A DNA stretch of 64,000 bases from Prorocentrum cordatum (Eukaryota > Sar > Dinophyceae > Prorocentrales > Prorocentraceae), in assembly GCA_963575745.1 (NCBI GenBank), contig CAUYUJ010012136.1:26001-90000 (forward strand). The letters run 5' to 3'. A program made the translations under genes and the position numbers. The notes beneath the pieces are model-generated. The model ran no database searches. It was not told the DNA's origin and saw only the letters and a list, made by a program, of their open reading frames with translations. Below, piece after piece: positions 23,701 to 33,255 of the stretch (the stretch's first letter is position 1; every line of letters begins with the position of its first letter).

Positions 23701-24060
23701 GGAGGAGCCAGAGCTGTCGGACGAGCGAGGCCCGGTTTCCTCTTCTGGGCCCTCCTGGGAGCCCCTCGTCGCCATCGCTGGGTCCGCCTCGAAGTCCTGG
23801 TCGGAACGCACCCTGGGAGAAGTCTGGGGAGTGATTGGCGGTATCGGTAGCCTTTGGTGTCCCCAATTGTTGGCGCCGCTGTCGGGGCGGTGTTCTGCTT
23901 GGCTCAGCCCCGCCCCCCCCCCTCTGCATGCCAGGAGTTGGTCCCGACAAGCGCCCGCGCAAGCTCGGGCGCGCGCAGGGGCTGGACGCGACGGCGCGGC
24001 CGAGCTTAGGCGCGGGCTGGACGGGGAGAGAGAGGTCGCATTGGAGAGGTTGCGGGAAGG
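20720..24060. other. Long stretch without a confident gene
   Basis: A purine-rich acidic open frame (20795-21127, +) and a helical-looking minus-strand reading near 21060-21230 ('RSDAWLRLCKGIDPKGSGD') are the only protein-like parts. A minus-strand frame of 172 codons (21977-22495) has no recognised domain. The word 'gtgcgcaattgtcgc' occurs twice (near 22460 and 22540). At 22740-22890 several 'gtaggt' and 'cctaca' words recur. None supports a gene call. Confidence 0.35.
23749..23865 (+). repeat. Dispersed repeat R, copy 1
   Basis: This shares 'cctcctggga', 'gccctcgtcgcca.cgctgg', 'tccgcctcg', 'gtctgggg' and 'cggtatcggta.c.tttgg' with 32217-32352 (same strand) and 31159-31300 (opposite strand). 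No terminal repeat is obvious. On one strand it stays open but without a recognised domain. Confidence 0.6.
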
Positions 24061-24068
24061 AGCAGATG

Positions 24069-24228
24069 GAGACAGGAGCCACCCCAACCCCATTCAGATC
24101 CCCAATATTTGCCCTCCATTCCCAGGGTCGGGGGCGTCGGGGAACATCGAAAAAGCGCATGTGAAACCCGTACACCCCCAAACTCGAAATGTGGGTCTTC
24201 GGGTTGGGCTGGGGTGGTCTGGCAGGTC
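24069..24228. mobile_element. CCACCCCAACCC inverted-repeat element, copy 1
   Basis: The left end carries 'ccaccccaacccc' and the right end, complemented, 'ccagaccaccccagcccaac'. The interior shares 'ggaacat.gaaaaa.c.cat' and the adjacent 'gaaacccgtacacccccaa' block with 61620-61845. It is about 160 bp with no coding capacity. Confidence 0.6.
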
Positions 24229-25150
24229 ATCAGGGAAGGAGTGAGGGACGCGGCCCAGGTCACCCTTAGGGGCGCGAAGGCAGCCGCGCCTCGCGTGTCG
24301 CGGCCTGGGCTGTGGACGGTGTCCTTCTCCGGAGCAGGCAGCGGCTCGAAGGGGCGAAGATCACCGCGGGTCGCCCGTCGCGAGGCGCGAGGCGGGAAGC
24401 TGGGCGACCTCAGCGACGGGGAGACGCGCTGCCATTCTTATCCCCCTCGCCAGATCATCCTCCTCCTCCTCCTCCTCCTCCTCCTCCTTCACCTCCTTCA
24501 CCTCCTCCTCCTCCTCCGCCTCCTCTGCCTCCTCCGCCTCCTATCCCCCTCGCCATCCTGGGCCTCCTCCTCCTATCCCTCTGCCTATCCGCCTCCGATC
24601 CTCCTGGGCTCGGATCCGGTGAACCGGGGACGGCGAGGGCCAGGGAGCCGGTTTTGAGAGGGTTCCGAACGGTTTTCGCGGGCTTCTCGCCTCGGGATGT
24701 CTTCCAGCAGCTGCGCCTGAACGGTCGCCGGACGGGAGGCCCGCGTCATGACCCGATACTCACTAATTAGGCATCGAAAGAGGGGGTTGCAGATGCCAGA
24801 GGTGCGTGGATATCATGGCCGTGGGCCATGGCCATAAGAACTCCCAGATTCCATGTCCCCCTCCTTTCCTTTCGAAGTCGGGCGCTTGCCTTATGATGTT
24901 CTAACCGATTTTAGCTTTGACCATCAGACAAAATTTCGAGCACGAAGAAAGTACCGAACCTGGAAGGTTTTCACGTGTCGGGCTCTGGGAGGCGATACTC
25001 GTTCCACACTGTTTCGATAGTGTTTTGGGTGCTCGAAATTAATTCTGGCATGTGGTTCTAAAGTACCATGGGAGCAACACAACACTTGCCACCTTTCCCG
25101 TCTCGTCCTCGCCAAGCCTCCTCGTCCCCGCCACCCTCCTTCGGGTCGGG
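24229..25150. other. CTC tract and unassigned DNA
   Basis: A CTC/CCT tract occupies about 24455-24545 and is followed by degenerate C/T-rich sequence to about 24600. From 24770 to 25100 the base composition is close to 50% GC and the sequence looks unique. No open frame there has a recognisable motif. Confidence 0.4.
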
Positions 25151-25159
25151 CGAAGCGGT

Positions 25160-25322
25160 TCGGCCACGCGCAGAGGGGGGCAGGGGGAGGGGGACGACTT
25201 CTTAGAAGGAGGTTGCTCCTTGGAAGGCGAGGGCCCTATTTGTAGATGTAGGGCCAGCGCCTTCCAAGAAACAGCCTTCCTCCAAGAAGCCTTCCCCCTC
25301 CCCCTGCCCCCTTGTCAGGCGA
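25160..25322. mobile_element. GGCCACGCGCAGAGG foldback element, copy 1
   Basis: The left arm begins 'ggccacgcgcagagggggg' and runs into 'cagggggaggggg'. The right arm, complemented, gives 'gcctgacaagggggcagggg' followed by 'aaggcttcttggagg'. The arms pair imperfectly around a centre containing 'gggccctatttgtagatgta'. A related copy lies at 41258-41396 and a diverged one starts near 30868. Confidence 0.6.
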
Positions 25323-25329
25323 TCGCAAA

Positions 25330-26029
25330 CATGGATCAAGGGGGCGTGGATTAGCGACGGGTCCCGTTTCCATGGGGAATCGCGGACTTCCGCGCCGAGC
25401 GAGGCGGCACCGGCCGCATGGGGAGGGCACCTCCCCCGATCCATGGATTTGGCGACCGCGCGCCAAATCCATGGATCGCTAATCCATGTCTGCGCGCCCC
25501 CGAATCGTGAGATCCATCGTGGAATCGACGGTGAGGACGACCGTCCAGTCGATCCTGAGGCCGATTCAGTGAGGTCGATGCAGTGAGATCCGACTCGGTG
25601 AGAGCCGATCGTGACGCCGATGGTGAGGCCCCCGGCCCTCCGACCTCGCGCGCGCGGCCCCTCGAGGGGGGTCGGCGGACGAGGGGGCGGCACGAACTCT
25701 GCGGCGTGCAGCCGCGCTCAGAGCCCCGCCGCCGGGCGCCTGCCTCGAGTCGCGCGGGCGCCGCCGGCGTCGGGGAGGCGCCAGGCAGTCGAGCAGTCGG
25801 GGGTCCCCAAGCGGGGCGGTGACCACAGCGTGCAGTGAGTGGGTGGGGAGTCGGGGTCACCGCACGGTTTTGGGACTCGGGTTGGCTCAAGGCGCAGCCA
25901 CGAGGGCCCTCGAGGACTCGCCTCGGCGTCCCCCCTTGCCCTCTCCTCCCCTCCCCTCCTCCCCTCCTCCCCTCCCCCTCCCCGCGGGCATCGGCCGCGC
26001 GCCGCGCGGCGGTCCTCCGGGGGCGCCGC
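25330..26029. other. GC-rich stretch upstream of the RING-like gene
   Basis: Holds short repeated words: 'atccatgg' four times near 25435-25490, and 'gtcaccgcacggtttt', which also occurs with flanking 'gggactcgggt' in the block at 30070-30225. No independent gene is supported. An in-frame extension of the downstream ORF reaches back to 25835 but is Pro/Ser-rich and probably non-coding. Confidence 0.35.
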
Positions 26030-26887
26030 ATGGGCCCTCCCGGCGGCCCTGCGGGCAGACGCCCAGCCGAGGCCGGCTGCCCCGCCTGCCGGAGCTGCAC
26101 CGGGCAGCCAGCCGGGCCAGGGGCCGAGCGGTGCATGTTCTGCCACCTGGCGGACGGGACGCAGTACGTCCCAACGCACTTCGAGGGCACGGAGCCGCTG
26201 CCCTTCGGCCCCGCGCTGGCCGCCCACTGTGCTTGTGCTGCCTGCTGGGCCGCCTGGGTGGAGCAGCAGGCGCGAACCAGCAATCAGCGACGACTGCCCA
26301 GCACGCAGGGCCGATCTGGCCCCCGCGTCGGGGAGTGCGAGTTGGAAAGCCAGGACGTCGACGTGTCGTGCCCCGTCTGCCAGCGCCGGGTGGACGTGTG
26401 CCAGGGCTGCCCCGCCCAGGCTGGGCTGTGCGGCCCCTGCCTCGAGCGCCTCGTCCTGCCGCGCGGGAAGCTGCCCCGTCTTGACCGCTGCGGCGGCTCT
26501 CGGCGCGCGTGCCGCCGCGCACCCTTTTGGTGCATGGTGGCCGTCGCCGTGATCGCGTGGAGCGGCGCGGCCTTCGGTGTCAACGCGCTCATGCGATCTC
26601 TGCTGGCCCGAGTGGTCGAGGCAACCGAGCTGGACGGCTTCGAGCTACCATCGGAGATGGCCCAGTTGGTCTGCCCGGCCCTCGGGCTGCTGGGCGGCGT
26701 CCCGCACGACCCGTTCCTCGGGGCCCTGGTGGAGGTCGGCGAGCGATTATGTCGTGGGAGTCGCGCGCGCGGCCGCGCTGCTGCCAGCACCAGCGGGTGG
26801 CGGCCGCCGGAGGTGACCACGGAGCCGCCGGCAGGAGCGGTGCCAGAGCGCCCGCCCGCGGGCGGCCGCGCGCGGCAGGAGCTGTGA
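26030..26887 (+). CDS. RING-like Cys-rich protein with one membrane segment
   Basis: Starting at the ATG at 26030, the frame gives 285 residues. Residues about 15-115 hold ordered Cys/His pairs: 'CPACRSC', 'CMFCHL', 'HCACAACW' and 'CPVCQRRVDVCQGC'. The series C-x2-C, an H-C-x-C-x2-C cluster, then C-P-x-C fits a variant RING finger, which would bind two zinc ions and, in typical RING proteins, recruit an E2 ubiquitin enzyme. A second cluster 'CGPCLERL' follows. Residues about 166-186 ('FWCMVAVAVIAWSGAAFGV') form one hydrophobic segment, suggesting membrane anchoring with a C-terminal tail of about 100 residues. Upstream in-frame codons to 25835 are low complexity, so the internal ATG is preferred. 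The RING assignment is by spacing only; another zinc-binding fold is possible. No introns or neighbours confirm expression. Confidence 0.5.
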   Translation: MGPPGGPAGRRPAEAGCPACRSCTGQPAGPGAERCMFCHLADGTQYVPTHFEGTEPLPFGPALAAHCACAACWAAWVEQQARTSNQRRLPSTQGRSGPRVGECELESQDVDVSCPVCQRRVDVCQGCPAQAGLCGPCLERLVLPRGKLPRLDRCGGSRRACRRAPFWCMVAVAVIAWSGAAFGVNALMRSLLARVVEATELDGFELPSEMAQLVCPALGLLGGVPHDPFLGALVEVGERLCRGSRARGRAAASTSGWRPPEVTTEPPAGAVPERPPAGGRARQEL

Positions 26888-27290
26888 GCGCGCGCCCGTG
26901 CTCCCACCGCTCCTGCTCCTCCGTGCTCCTGCGTGCTCCTCCTCCTCCGTCCGCGCGTTTCATCCTCCTCGGCCGCAAACAAGACCTCCTGGCGGCCTCG
27001 TCCTCCTACTTATCTGGGCACGCCTCGCCTGCCCACGATCAGAGGAGCCGCGCGGCCATGAATGTGGGTCTGGCTGGAATCGCTGACAGCTGGCCCGTCC
27101 ACTGGAGCCTGGGTGTTCGATCCTCTGTGCTGGCCATTGAAAAACAATTTTCCCTGCAAAGCAACCTAACAGCGATGTGTATAAACATGTCTGGAAGCGT
27201 TCCCCTTAAGGTTCAGGTGAGAATCCAGTTGTAGAATTCTGCTGTTCTCGCAGTCGCAGTCGCATTCGCAATGACAGTCGCAGTGGCAAC
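26888..27290. other. Downstream flank of the RING-like gene
   Basis: This is a CTCCTG-rich stretch, then about 250 bp of balanced composition with no gene seen. It ends at 'gtcgca' words that lead into the CCTTAGG-type repeats bordering the next satellite. Confidence 0.4.
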
Positions 27291-28770
27291 GGCCTTAGGA
27301 TCCAATGGAACCCTAAGGATTCCTAGGGATTCCTAAGGCATCCTTAGGCATCCTTAGGAATGCTTGGGAATCCTTAGCCTCAGCCTCAGCCTGCCTCAGC
27401 CTCAGTCTCAGCCTGCCTCAGCCTCAGCCTGCAGCCTCAGCCTGCCTCAGCCTCAGCCTCAGCCTGCCTCAGCCTCAGCCTGCCTCAGCTTCAGCCTCAG
27501 CCTCAGCCTCAGCCTCAGCCTGCCTCGCCTCAGCCTCAGCCTCAGCCTCAGCCTGCCTCAGCCTCAGCCTCAGCCTCAGCCTGCCTCAGCCTCAGCCTCA
27601 GCCTCAGCAGCCTCAGCCTCAGCCTCAGCCTCAGCCTGCCTCAGCCTGCCTCGGTCTCAGCCTGCCTCAGCTCGGGCATTCAAAATATGGCACAGGATTG
27701 TTGTTCTGGGAACACAGCCTCAGCGTCAGCCTCAGCGTCAGCCTCTGAGCCTCAGCCTGCATCAGCCTCAGCCTCAGCCTGCCTCAGCCTCAGCCTCAGC
27801 CTGCCTCAGCCTCAGCCTGCATCAGCCTCAGCCTCAGCCTGCCTCGGCCGCAGCTTGCCTCAGCCTCAGCCACAGCCTCAGCCTCAGCCTCAGCCTGCCT
27901 CAGCTTCAGCCTCGGCCTCAGCCTGCCTCGGCCTCCGCCTCAGCCTCAGCCTCAGCCTGCCTCGGCCTCGGCCTCAGCCTCAGCCTGCCTCAGCCTCAGC
28001 GTCAGCCTCTGAGCCTCAGCCTGCATCAGCCTCAGCCTCAGCCTCAGCCTGCCTCAGCCTCAGTCTCAGCCTGCCTCAGCCTCAGCCTGCCTCAGCCTCA
28101 ACTTCAGCCTGCCTCGGCCTCAGCCTGCGTCAGCCTCAGCCTCAGCCTGCCTCAGCCTCAGCCTCAGCCTGCCTCGGCGTGCCTCAGCCTCAGCCTCAGC
28201 CTGCCTCGGCCTCAGCCTGCCTCGGTCTCAGCCTGCCTCAGCTCGGGCATTCAAAATATGGCACAGGATTGTTGTTCTGGGAACACGAAGATCACGAAGT
28301 GGCCCACAGCTGGCTCCGGGAATTCAAAATATGGTACAGGAATTTCGTTCCGGGAACACGACGAACACGAAGTGGCCCACAGTTGGCTCCGGGCATGCAA
28401 AATGTGGCCCGGGAGTGGTGTTCTGGGAAAACGAAGAACACGAAGTGGCCTACAGTTGGCTCCGGGCATTCAAAATGTGGCCTGGGAATGGTGTTCTGGG
28501 AAGACGAAGAACACGAAGTGGCCTAGAGTTGGCTCCGGGCATGCAAAATGTGGCCTGGGAATGGTGTTCTGGGAAGACGAAGAGCACGAAATGGCCTACA
28601 GTTGGTTCTGGGCATTCAAAATGTGGCCTGGTAGTAGTGTTTTGGGAACACGAAGAGCACGAAGTGGCTTCCAGTTGGCTCCGGGCATTCAAAATGTGGC
28701 CTGGGAATGGTGTTCTGGGAACGGATTCCTAAGGATTCTCAAGAATTCCTAACGATTCCTAAGGATTCCT
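27290..28770. repeat. 73-bp satellite invaded by a CAGCCT tract, bordered by GATTCCTAAGG words
   Basis: Seven tandem units of about 73 bp start near 28245, 28318, 28391, 28464, 28537, 28610 and 28683. Each reads 'gggcatt.caaaat.tggc' then 'tgttctgggaa.acgaag' then 'cacgaagtgg'. A single partial unit lies at about 27672-27720. About 860 bp of CAGCCT hexamers (27380-28240) surrounds that unit. GATTCCTAAGG-like words border both sides (27297-27375 and 28723-28770). The 462-codon open frame across it is a by-product of the hexamer. Confidence 0.8.
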
Positions 28771-28899
28771 GGGGCTGGCGGATCTGTCCGGTTCCTTGTC
28801 CGGTTCCCGCCCAGACCACCCCCCAGGGGCGTCAAGATGTTCTCTTTTGACACCACTAGAACCTATCAGCAAAAGCTGTTAGGTAATATCCCAGTGCAA

Positions 28900-30054
28900 C
28901 CCTACCTAGGAGTTGGAGCCTCTAGGAAAGCAACATCTACATCGACACCGACAGCTACATCTACATCTACACTTGCATATACACCTACATCAACATCAAC
29001 AGCGAGACTCACATCTACATCTACATCCACACCTACATCTACACCTACATCTACATCTACCTCTACATCTACACCTACATCCACATCTACACCTACACCT
29101 ACATCTACATCTACATCTACACTTTCGCATTGTTTTTGTTTCTGCTTTGCATTGCCTTTGCTTTTGCTCTTGCCTTTGCTTTTGCCTTTCCCTTTGCTTT
29201 TGCCGTTGCTTTCGCTGTTGTTTTTGCTTTGCTTTTGTTTTTGCTTTTGCCTGGTTTTGCTTTTGCTTTGCCTGCGCACAGACACACACACACACACACA
29301 CGCATGTTTTCGCATTCGCTCACCCGGTGTGCTTGAGAATGCTCCGGATCCGGCCTACACCGCACGACTTGGCATTGAGCAAGGTTGTGCAACATTTGCT
29401 ACACCGAACGTTCCTGCGAAACTGTACAGCAGCAGCCTCTCCCAGATCGGTTTGCAGATATAGAAAGACATTTAGGACATGCGATGATACGTCGGATTTC
29501 ATGTCTCCCGGCCGGTGCTATGCGCGAAACCTTCGTGAATCCTAAGGGCTCAAGCTGCCCCACTAAGCTCTCAAGATGGCCCACAGACGGACAACAGGCA
29601 TGGGAACATACGTGCGCACACACACACATATAAGTACATATGTATCTATATATAGCAGCAGCAATAGTGGATGCGGTGCTGCGCTATGCTATGCTATGCT
29701 CTGTTATGATATGCTATGCTATGCTATGCTGCGCAATGCTTTGCTGGGCTAGGCTCGGCTAGGCTCGGCTATGCTATGCTATGCTGCGCTATGTTATGCT
29801 GCGTTGTGCTATGCTATGCTCTGCTATGCTATGCTATGATATTGTTTTGCCGTCGCTTTTGCCTTCGCTTTTGACTTTGTTGTTGCTTTTGCTTTGCACC
29901 CAGGGAGCGCGACTGGGGGAACCGCGCGTTTGCTTTTACCTTTGCTGTTGCCTTTGCTGGGCCCCCAGGGGACCGGGGGAACCGCCCGGGGCGCTTTGCA
30001 CTGCCCGGCCCTTTAAGCCAAGAAAGTAAGAACCCTTCTAGGCAGAGCCTAGGT
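28900..30054. mobile_element. CCCTACCTAGG-ended microsatellite-rich element, copy 1
   Basis: The left end is 'ccctacctaggagttggagc' and the right end 'cccttctaggcagagcctag', whose complement repeats CTAGG in inverted form. Inside are an ACATCT tract (28930-29125), a TTTGC-rich tract (29130-29275), an AC run (29281-29303), an ATGCT tract (29680-29850), and 'tgggggaaccg' with 'cactgcccggcccttt' near the end. The same order occurs at 58834-59827. No transposase is visible. Confidence 0.65.
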
Positions 30055-30069
30055 GTGTGGGGGGGGGGG

Positions 30070-30225
30070 GGGAAACGGTTCTGGGACTCGGGTCGTTCTC
30101 CGAGGAGGTCTCGGGCGACAGAGGCCTCCAGGGTCCCAAGACCGTGCGGTGACGGACCGTGCGGTGAGGTCTTGGGGGATTTCGAGGTCACCGCACGGTG
30201 TGTCACCGCACCGTTTCGGGACTCC
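30070..30225. repeat. Inverted 'accgtgcggtga' words
   Basis: 'accgtgcggtga' occurs twice at about 30140-30165 and in inverted form, 'tcaccgcacggt', near 30195-30220. The block begins 'cggttctgggactcgggt', which recurs near 25870. This is probably a small decayed foldback repeat. Confidence 0.5.
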
Positions 30226-30247
30226 AGAAGCAGTGGCGAAGCGTCTT

Positions 30248-30437
30248 GGCGTGCCTATAGCCCTACCAAACAATGTTCTAAGAACCCTTCAGTTCCCGCG
30301 GAATGTTCTTAGAACAATTCTGTTTTGTGGATTGTCCCGTTTTGTCGCATCGGGCTTCTGTTCTAAGAACGTTGCTATTGTTCTTAGAACATTTGCGGGT
30401 TCTAAGAACATTTCGTGGTAGGACTATAGGGATGCCG
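30248..30437. mobile_element. AT-richer inverted-repeat element with GTTCTAAGAAC palindromes
   Basis: The left end 'ggcgtgcctatagccctacc' pairs with the complement of the right end, 'ggcatccctatagtcctacc'. Inside, the near-palindrome GTTCT(A/T)AGAAC occurs about six times. The element is markedly richer in A+T than its surroundings. Length is 190 bp with no coding capacity. Confidence 0.7.
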
Positions 30438-30532
30438 GTACGGTCGGTCCCTGCTCAAAGGCAGAGCAGGCACGCGAGCGGGTTCGCCAGCCCCGCGTCT
30501 TTCTCGGTCGCGCGCAGAGGCGGGCATTCGAA

Positions 30533-30665
30533 GAAGAAAAACACACATAAACATAAACGTTTGGCGCTCCGCGCGGCTTTTTGGGATCCGCGCCTGGGCC
30601 TCCCAGTGGCGCTTCCAGCGCCACCCCTGGCACGCTCCGCGCGCCAGGGAGGGATGTCCAGCGCC
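30533..30665. mobile_element. CATAAACATAA foldback element, copy 2 (right arm missing)
   Basis: The left arm 'cataaacataaacgtttggc' with 'gctccgcgcgg' and the centre 'gcgctccgcgcgccaggga'-type sequence are intact. After 'gatgtccagcgcc' the matching right arm is absent. The truncation point is next to copy 2 of the TTRRGTCGGGC family. Confidence 0.65.
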
Positions 30666-30690
30666 AGGGAGGTGAGCGGGTTCGCCAGCC

Positions 30691-30848
30691 TTGCGTCGGG
30701 CCTGTCCTTCTACAGGAGGAAGATTCAAACATTGTCCAAAAATAGTCGGAGGGCGATTGTTCGACTACTTTTGAACATTCTTGTTCTTTTGTGAATATTT
30801 TTCGGTCTCCGTCCAAAATCTGCCTGTAGGAGGACATGCCCGATCTAA
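30691..30848. mobile_element. TTRRGTCGGGC element, copy 2, with 8-bp target duplication
   Basis: Ends are 'ttgcgtcgggcctgtccttc' and, complemented, 'ttagatcgggcatgtcctcc'. Flanking 8-mers 'cgccagcc' (30683-30690) and 'cgctagcc' (30849-30856) differ at one base. The interior is A/T-rich and short (158 bp). Confidence 0.75.
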
Positions 30849-30865
30849 CGCTAGCCCCTCTTCTT

Positions 30866-31145
30866 TTTCGGTCACGCGCAGAGGGGTGTACGGTAGGTTC
30901 GTGTCGTGTCGACCGGCGGCGACCCCGCCAGCGGCGCTCAACGTTGAACGCCGCGGGCGACCCAGAATCGTTCGGTGTGGAACGATTTGGACGTTTCGGA
31001 AACGGCCGATCGTTCCAGGTTGAACGGTCCCCGCGGTGTCAGAAACCAACGCCGAAGTCGGCACGGCACGGCGGGCCTCGTCTGTAGATGTAGTGCCAGC
31101 GCCCTTTGCAAACCAGCCTCCTGAGAAGCCTTCTCCCTGTACGCA
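30866..31145. mobile_element. GGCCACGCGCAGAGG family, diverged copy 3
   Basis: The start 'ggtcacgcgcagaggggtg' and the end block 'tgtagatgtagtgccagcgc' then 'cctcctgagaagccttctcc' match the family at 25160 and 41258. About 150 bp of unrelated sequence lies between, containing an inverted 'gaacga.ttgg/cgttccaggttgaacg' region. Confidence 0.45.
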
Positions 31146-31158
31146 TCGCCAACCTTCA

Positions 31159-31300
31159 TCCCCCGCTTCGTCCTGGGGAACCCAAAAGGTACCGATACCG
31201 CTACCCGCTACTCTCAGGGCCTCTCCAGGGGTGCGTTGTGACCAGAATGTCGAGGCGAATCCAGCAGTGGTGACGAGGGCCGCCCAAGAGGCCCAAAAAG
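31159..31300 (-). repeat. Dispersed repeat R, copy 2 (inverted)
   Basis: This is in reverse orientation to 23749-23865 and 32217-32352. 'aaaaggtaccgataccgcta' and 'gaggcgaatccagc' then 'gtgacgagggcc' match the complement of those copies. Confidence 0.6.
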
Positions 31301-31888
31301 ATGGATACGCTCGAAGGGTAGAGGTACAGGTACTCCGGGGGGGCGTCACCCACGCCGACAGCCCCACATCGACCCCCGTCGTGGGCAGCCACCGCGCGCC
31401 GAAGGCGCTCCGACTCCCGTCGCGGCGCGACGACGAGGCGAGGTTGACCCCCGTCGGGGGGGGTGCCCCCCACGCTTATTGGGAACAAAACCGAGTGCCT
31501 TCTCCTCTGACGTCCGACCCGATGATCGGCGCGCCCGAGGGGAGGGCTGAGGGGTCCCGAAGTCGCGCGCCTCCTCCGCGGCGCGCGGGCCCTGCACAAG
31601 AAGCTCCTGCAGCGAGGCCCGGCTGAGGAGGGTCGGGATTCCGCAAAGGGGGGGGGTGCCCTGGGGTGTACGTGAGTTCGATCGGTTCTTGCATCGAACC
31701 GGTCAAAACAGATGCCCCCCAGCCGCCGGCATCTCCCGATGGTTGCCGATAGATGGGGCATGCGGAGGGCATCTGTTTGCGGCAGTTCGGTGCACCAACG
31801 GATCGATCTCATGCCCGCCCTCAGGGTCACCACCCTTTGGTGGATCCCGAGAGGGAGCCCGGGGGGGGCGAAGCCCGGGTGAGTGGTT
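31300..31888. other. No gene seen
   Basis: This is GC-rich sequence with several poly-C/poly-G runs (for example near 31455 and 31650). Overlapping open frames have no recognised domain. Confidence 0.4.
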
Positions 31889-32107
31889 CTAGGCCTCCTA
31901 GATGGGGTCGGAGGATCACGCCGCATCGCCGATGCGGCTCGATGCGGAGCCCGATTTTCTTCACACGGACGTCGCCGATGCATTGCCGACGTCGCCGATG
32001 CATCGAAGCTGCATCGCCGATGCATCGCCGATGCATCGCCGATGTATCGCCGATGCGGCGCGATCCTCCGACCCCATCTACTCCGACCCCATCTAGGAAG
32101 CCTCTAG
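31889..32107. mobile_element. CTAGG...GATGGGGTCGGAGG element with GCATCGCCGAT repeats, copy 1
   Basis: The left end 'ctaggcctcctagatggggt' pairs with the complement of the right end, 'ctagaggcttcctagatggg'. Both continue into 'ggtcggagga'. The interior is a tandem of 'gatgcatcgcc' words. The right arm holds the 'atggggtcggag' block twice. It is non-coding. Confidence 0.7.
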
Positions 32108-32216
32108 TGGTGGATGGACTGGCCGTGCATACTGCGCCGTTGTCGGTGGCCTCGGAAGGAGGAGTGGGGGGCTTCCCAGCAAATCATGGGGGCCCTGTGC
32201 TCAGAGGAGGACACCC

Positions 32217-32352
32217 TGGCCTCGTTTTCCCCTTTGGGGGGCCTCCTGGGAGGCCCTCGTCGCCACCGCTGGATTCGCCTCGGAATCCTCGCCAGAGTTC
32301 ACCCCGAGAGAGGTCTGGGGGGTAGCGGTATCGGTACCGTTTGGTTTCCCAT
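32217..32352 (+). repeat. Dispersed repeat R, copy 3
   Basis: This matches 23749-23865 on the same strand ('ggccctcgtcgccaccgctg', 'gcggtatcggtaccgtttgg'). Confidence 0.6.
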
Positions 32353-32705
32353 GTGCGTCTTCGAAGCGCAATCTCTAGCATGCATAAACGTGCGCTAGCG
32401 TCTGGTGATCGATGAGAACGCGCCGATTCAGCGTTGATTCGCGTTGATTTAGCGCCGGCCAGCGTCGATGTAGCATCCATTAGCGTGGGTTCGTGTCGAT
32501 TCGCAAGAGCCAGCAAGACGGCACGGGAGGCTCCCGTGAGATGCCACCGAAAGGGGGGGCAAACGTCCACGCTTGCTGCTGGAGCTGGACAGGCCCTTCA
32601 GAGTTGCCGCGCGGACGCACGCCCTGCCTGGGCCACAGTCTTCGACTCGCCACCAGCTCCTCACAGGGTGAGTCAGCAGTGACAGGGGGTCTGAACCTGT
32701 CGTGA
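32353..32705. other. No gene seen
   Basis: This is a short unique stretch with a run of 'gcg.tgatt' words (32420-32500). It directly precedes the inverted-repeat/CTC element at 32706. Confidence 0.4.
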
Positions 32706-32932
32706 TGGGCCTGTTTTCCACCACCACCACCACCGTAAGTCGGAGGGGGAGGGAGTCCTCGTATTTCTCCTCCTCCTCTTCCTCCTCGTCCTCCTCCTCC
32801 TCCTTCTCGTCCTCCTCCCCCTCCTCCTCCTCCTCCTCCTCCTCCTCCTCCTCCTCCTCCTCCTCCTCCTCCTCCTCCTCCTCCTCCTTCCCCCCATCCA
32901 ACTTCTGGTGGTGGTGGTGGAAAACAGGCCCA
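32706..32932. mobile_element. TGGGCCTGTTTTCC inverted-repeat element with CTC core, short copy 1
   Basis: Perfect terminal inverted repeats of about 27 bp open with 'tgggcctgttttccacca' and close with 'tggtggaaaacaggccca'. They flank about 130 bp of CTC/CCT triplets (32765-32888). This is the cargo-free form of the arrangement seen at 48932-58018. No target duplication is clear. Confidence 0.75.
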
Positions 32933-33255
32933 GCATATCGCCTTTGCGTGTCCCCCGGCCGCGGCCAACGAGGCCACGGCACTCCCAGAGCGAGAGCGCC
33001 TCGACTCTGGGGCTCGGCCTGGCTGCCTCGGCAGGGGGAGGCTGCCCTCCTTGGGCGCGACGCTCCCGGGCCTCGTCGCTGAGCAGTGAGAGGGCGCAGC
33101 GCAGGCGTATGCCTGGGCCTCCTGGACTCAGGAGGGAAAGGCACACACAGGAAAGTATGAGAAAATAGGGGAAGTGGGGGGAAGACGAAAACCCAACAAA
33201 TCTAGGAACATGTGGGGAATCATGTTATCTGTGTGTATTTATGTGTGTGTGTGTC
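32933..33255. other. No gene seen
   Basis: This is GC-rich to 33110, then A/G-rich to 33200, then a GT run at 33240-33255. Nothing codes convincingly. Confidence 0.4.

Noticed and set aside
28245-28725. CRISPR-like array of regular repeats
   Set aside because: Units are directly abutting 73-bp repeats with no variable spacers, and the genome is eukaryotic.
27364-28752. 462-codon frame of Ser/Leu/Gln/Pro repeats
   Set aside because: It follows the CAGCCT hexamer and the 73-bp satellite; the reading is periodic and has no start context.
32706-32932. Intron bounded by GT in 'cct|gttttcc' and AG in 'aaaacag|gcc'
   Set aside because: The ends are perfect inverted repeats, and the other two copies lack the AG or GT at the same position, so an inverted-repeat element explains all three better.
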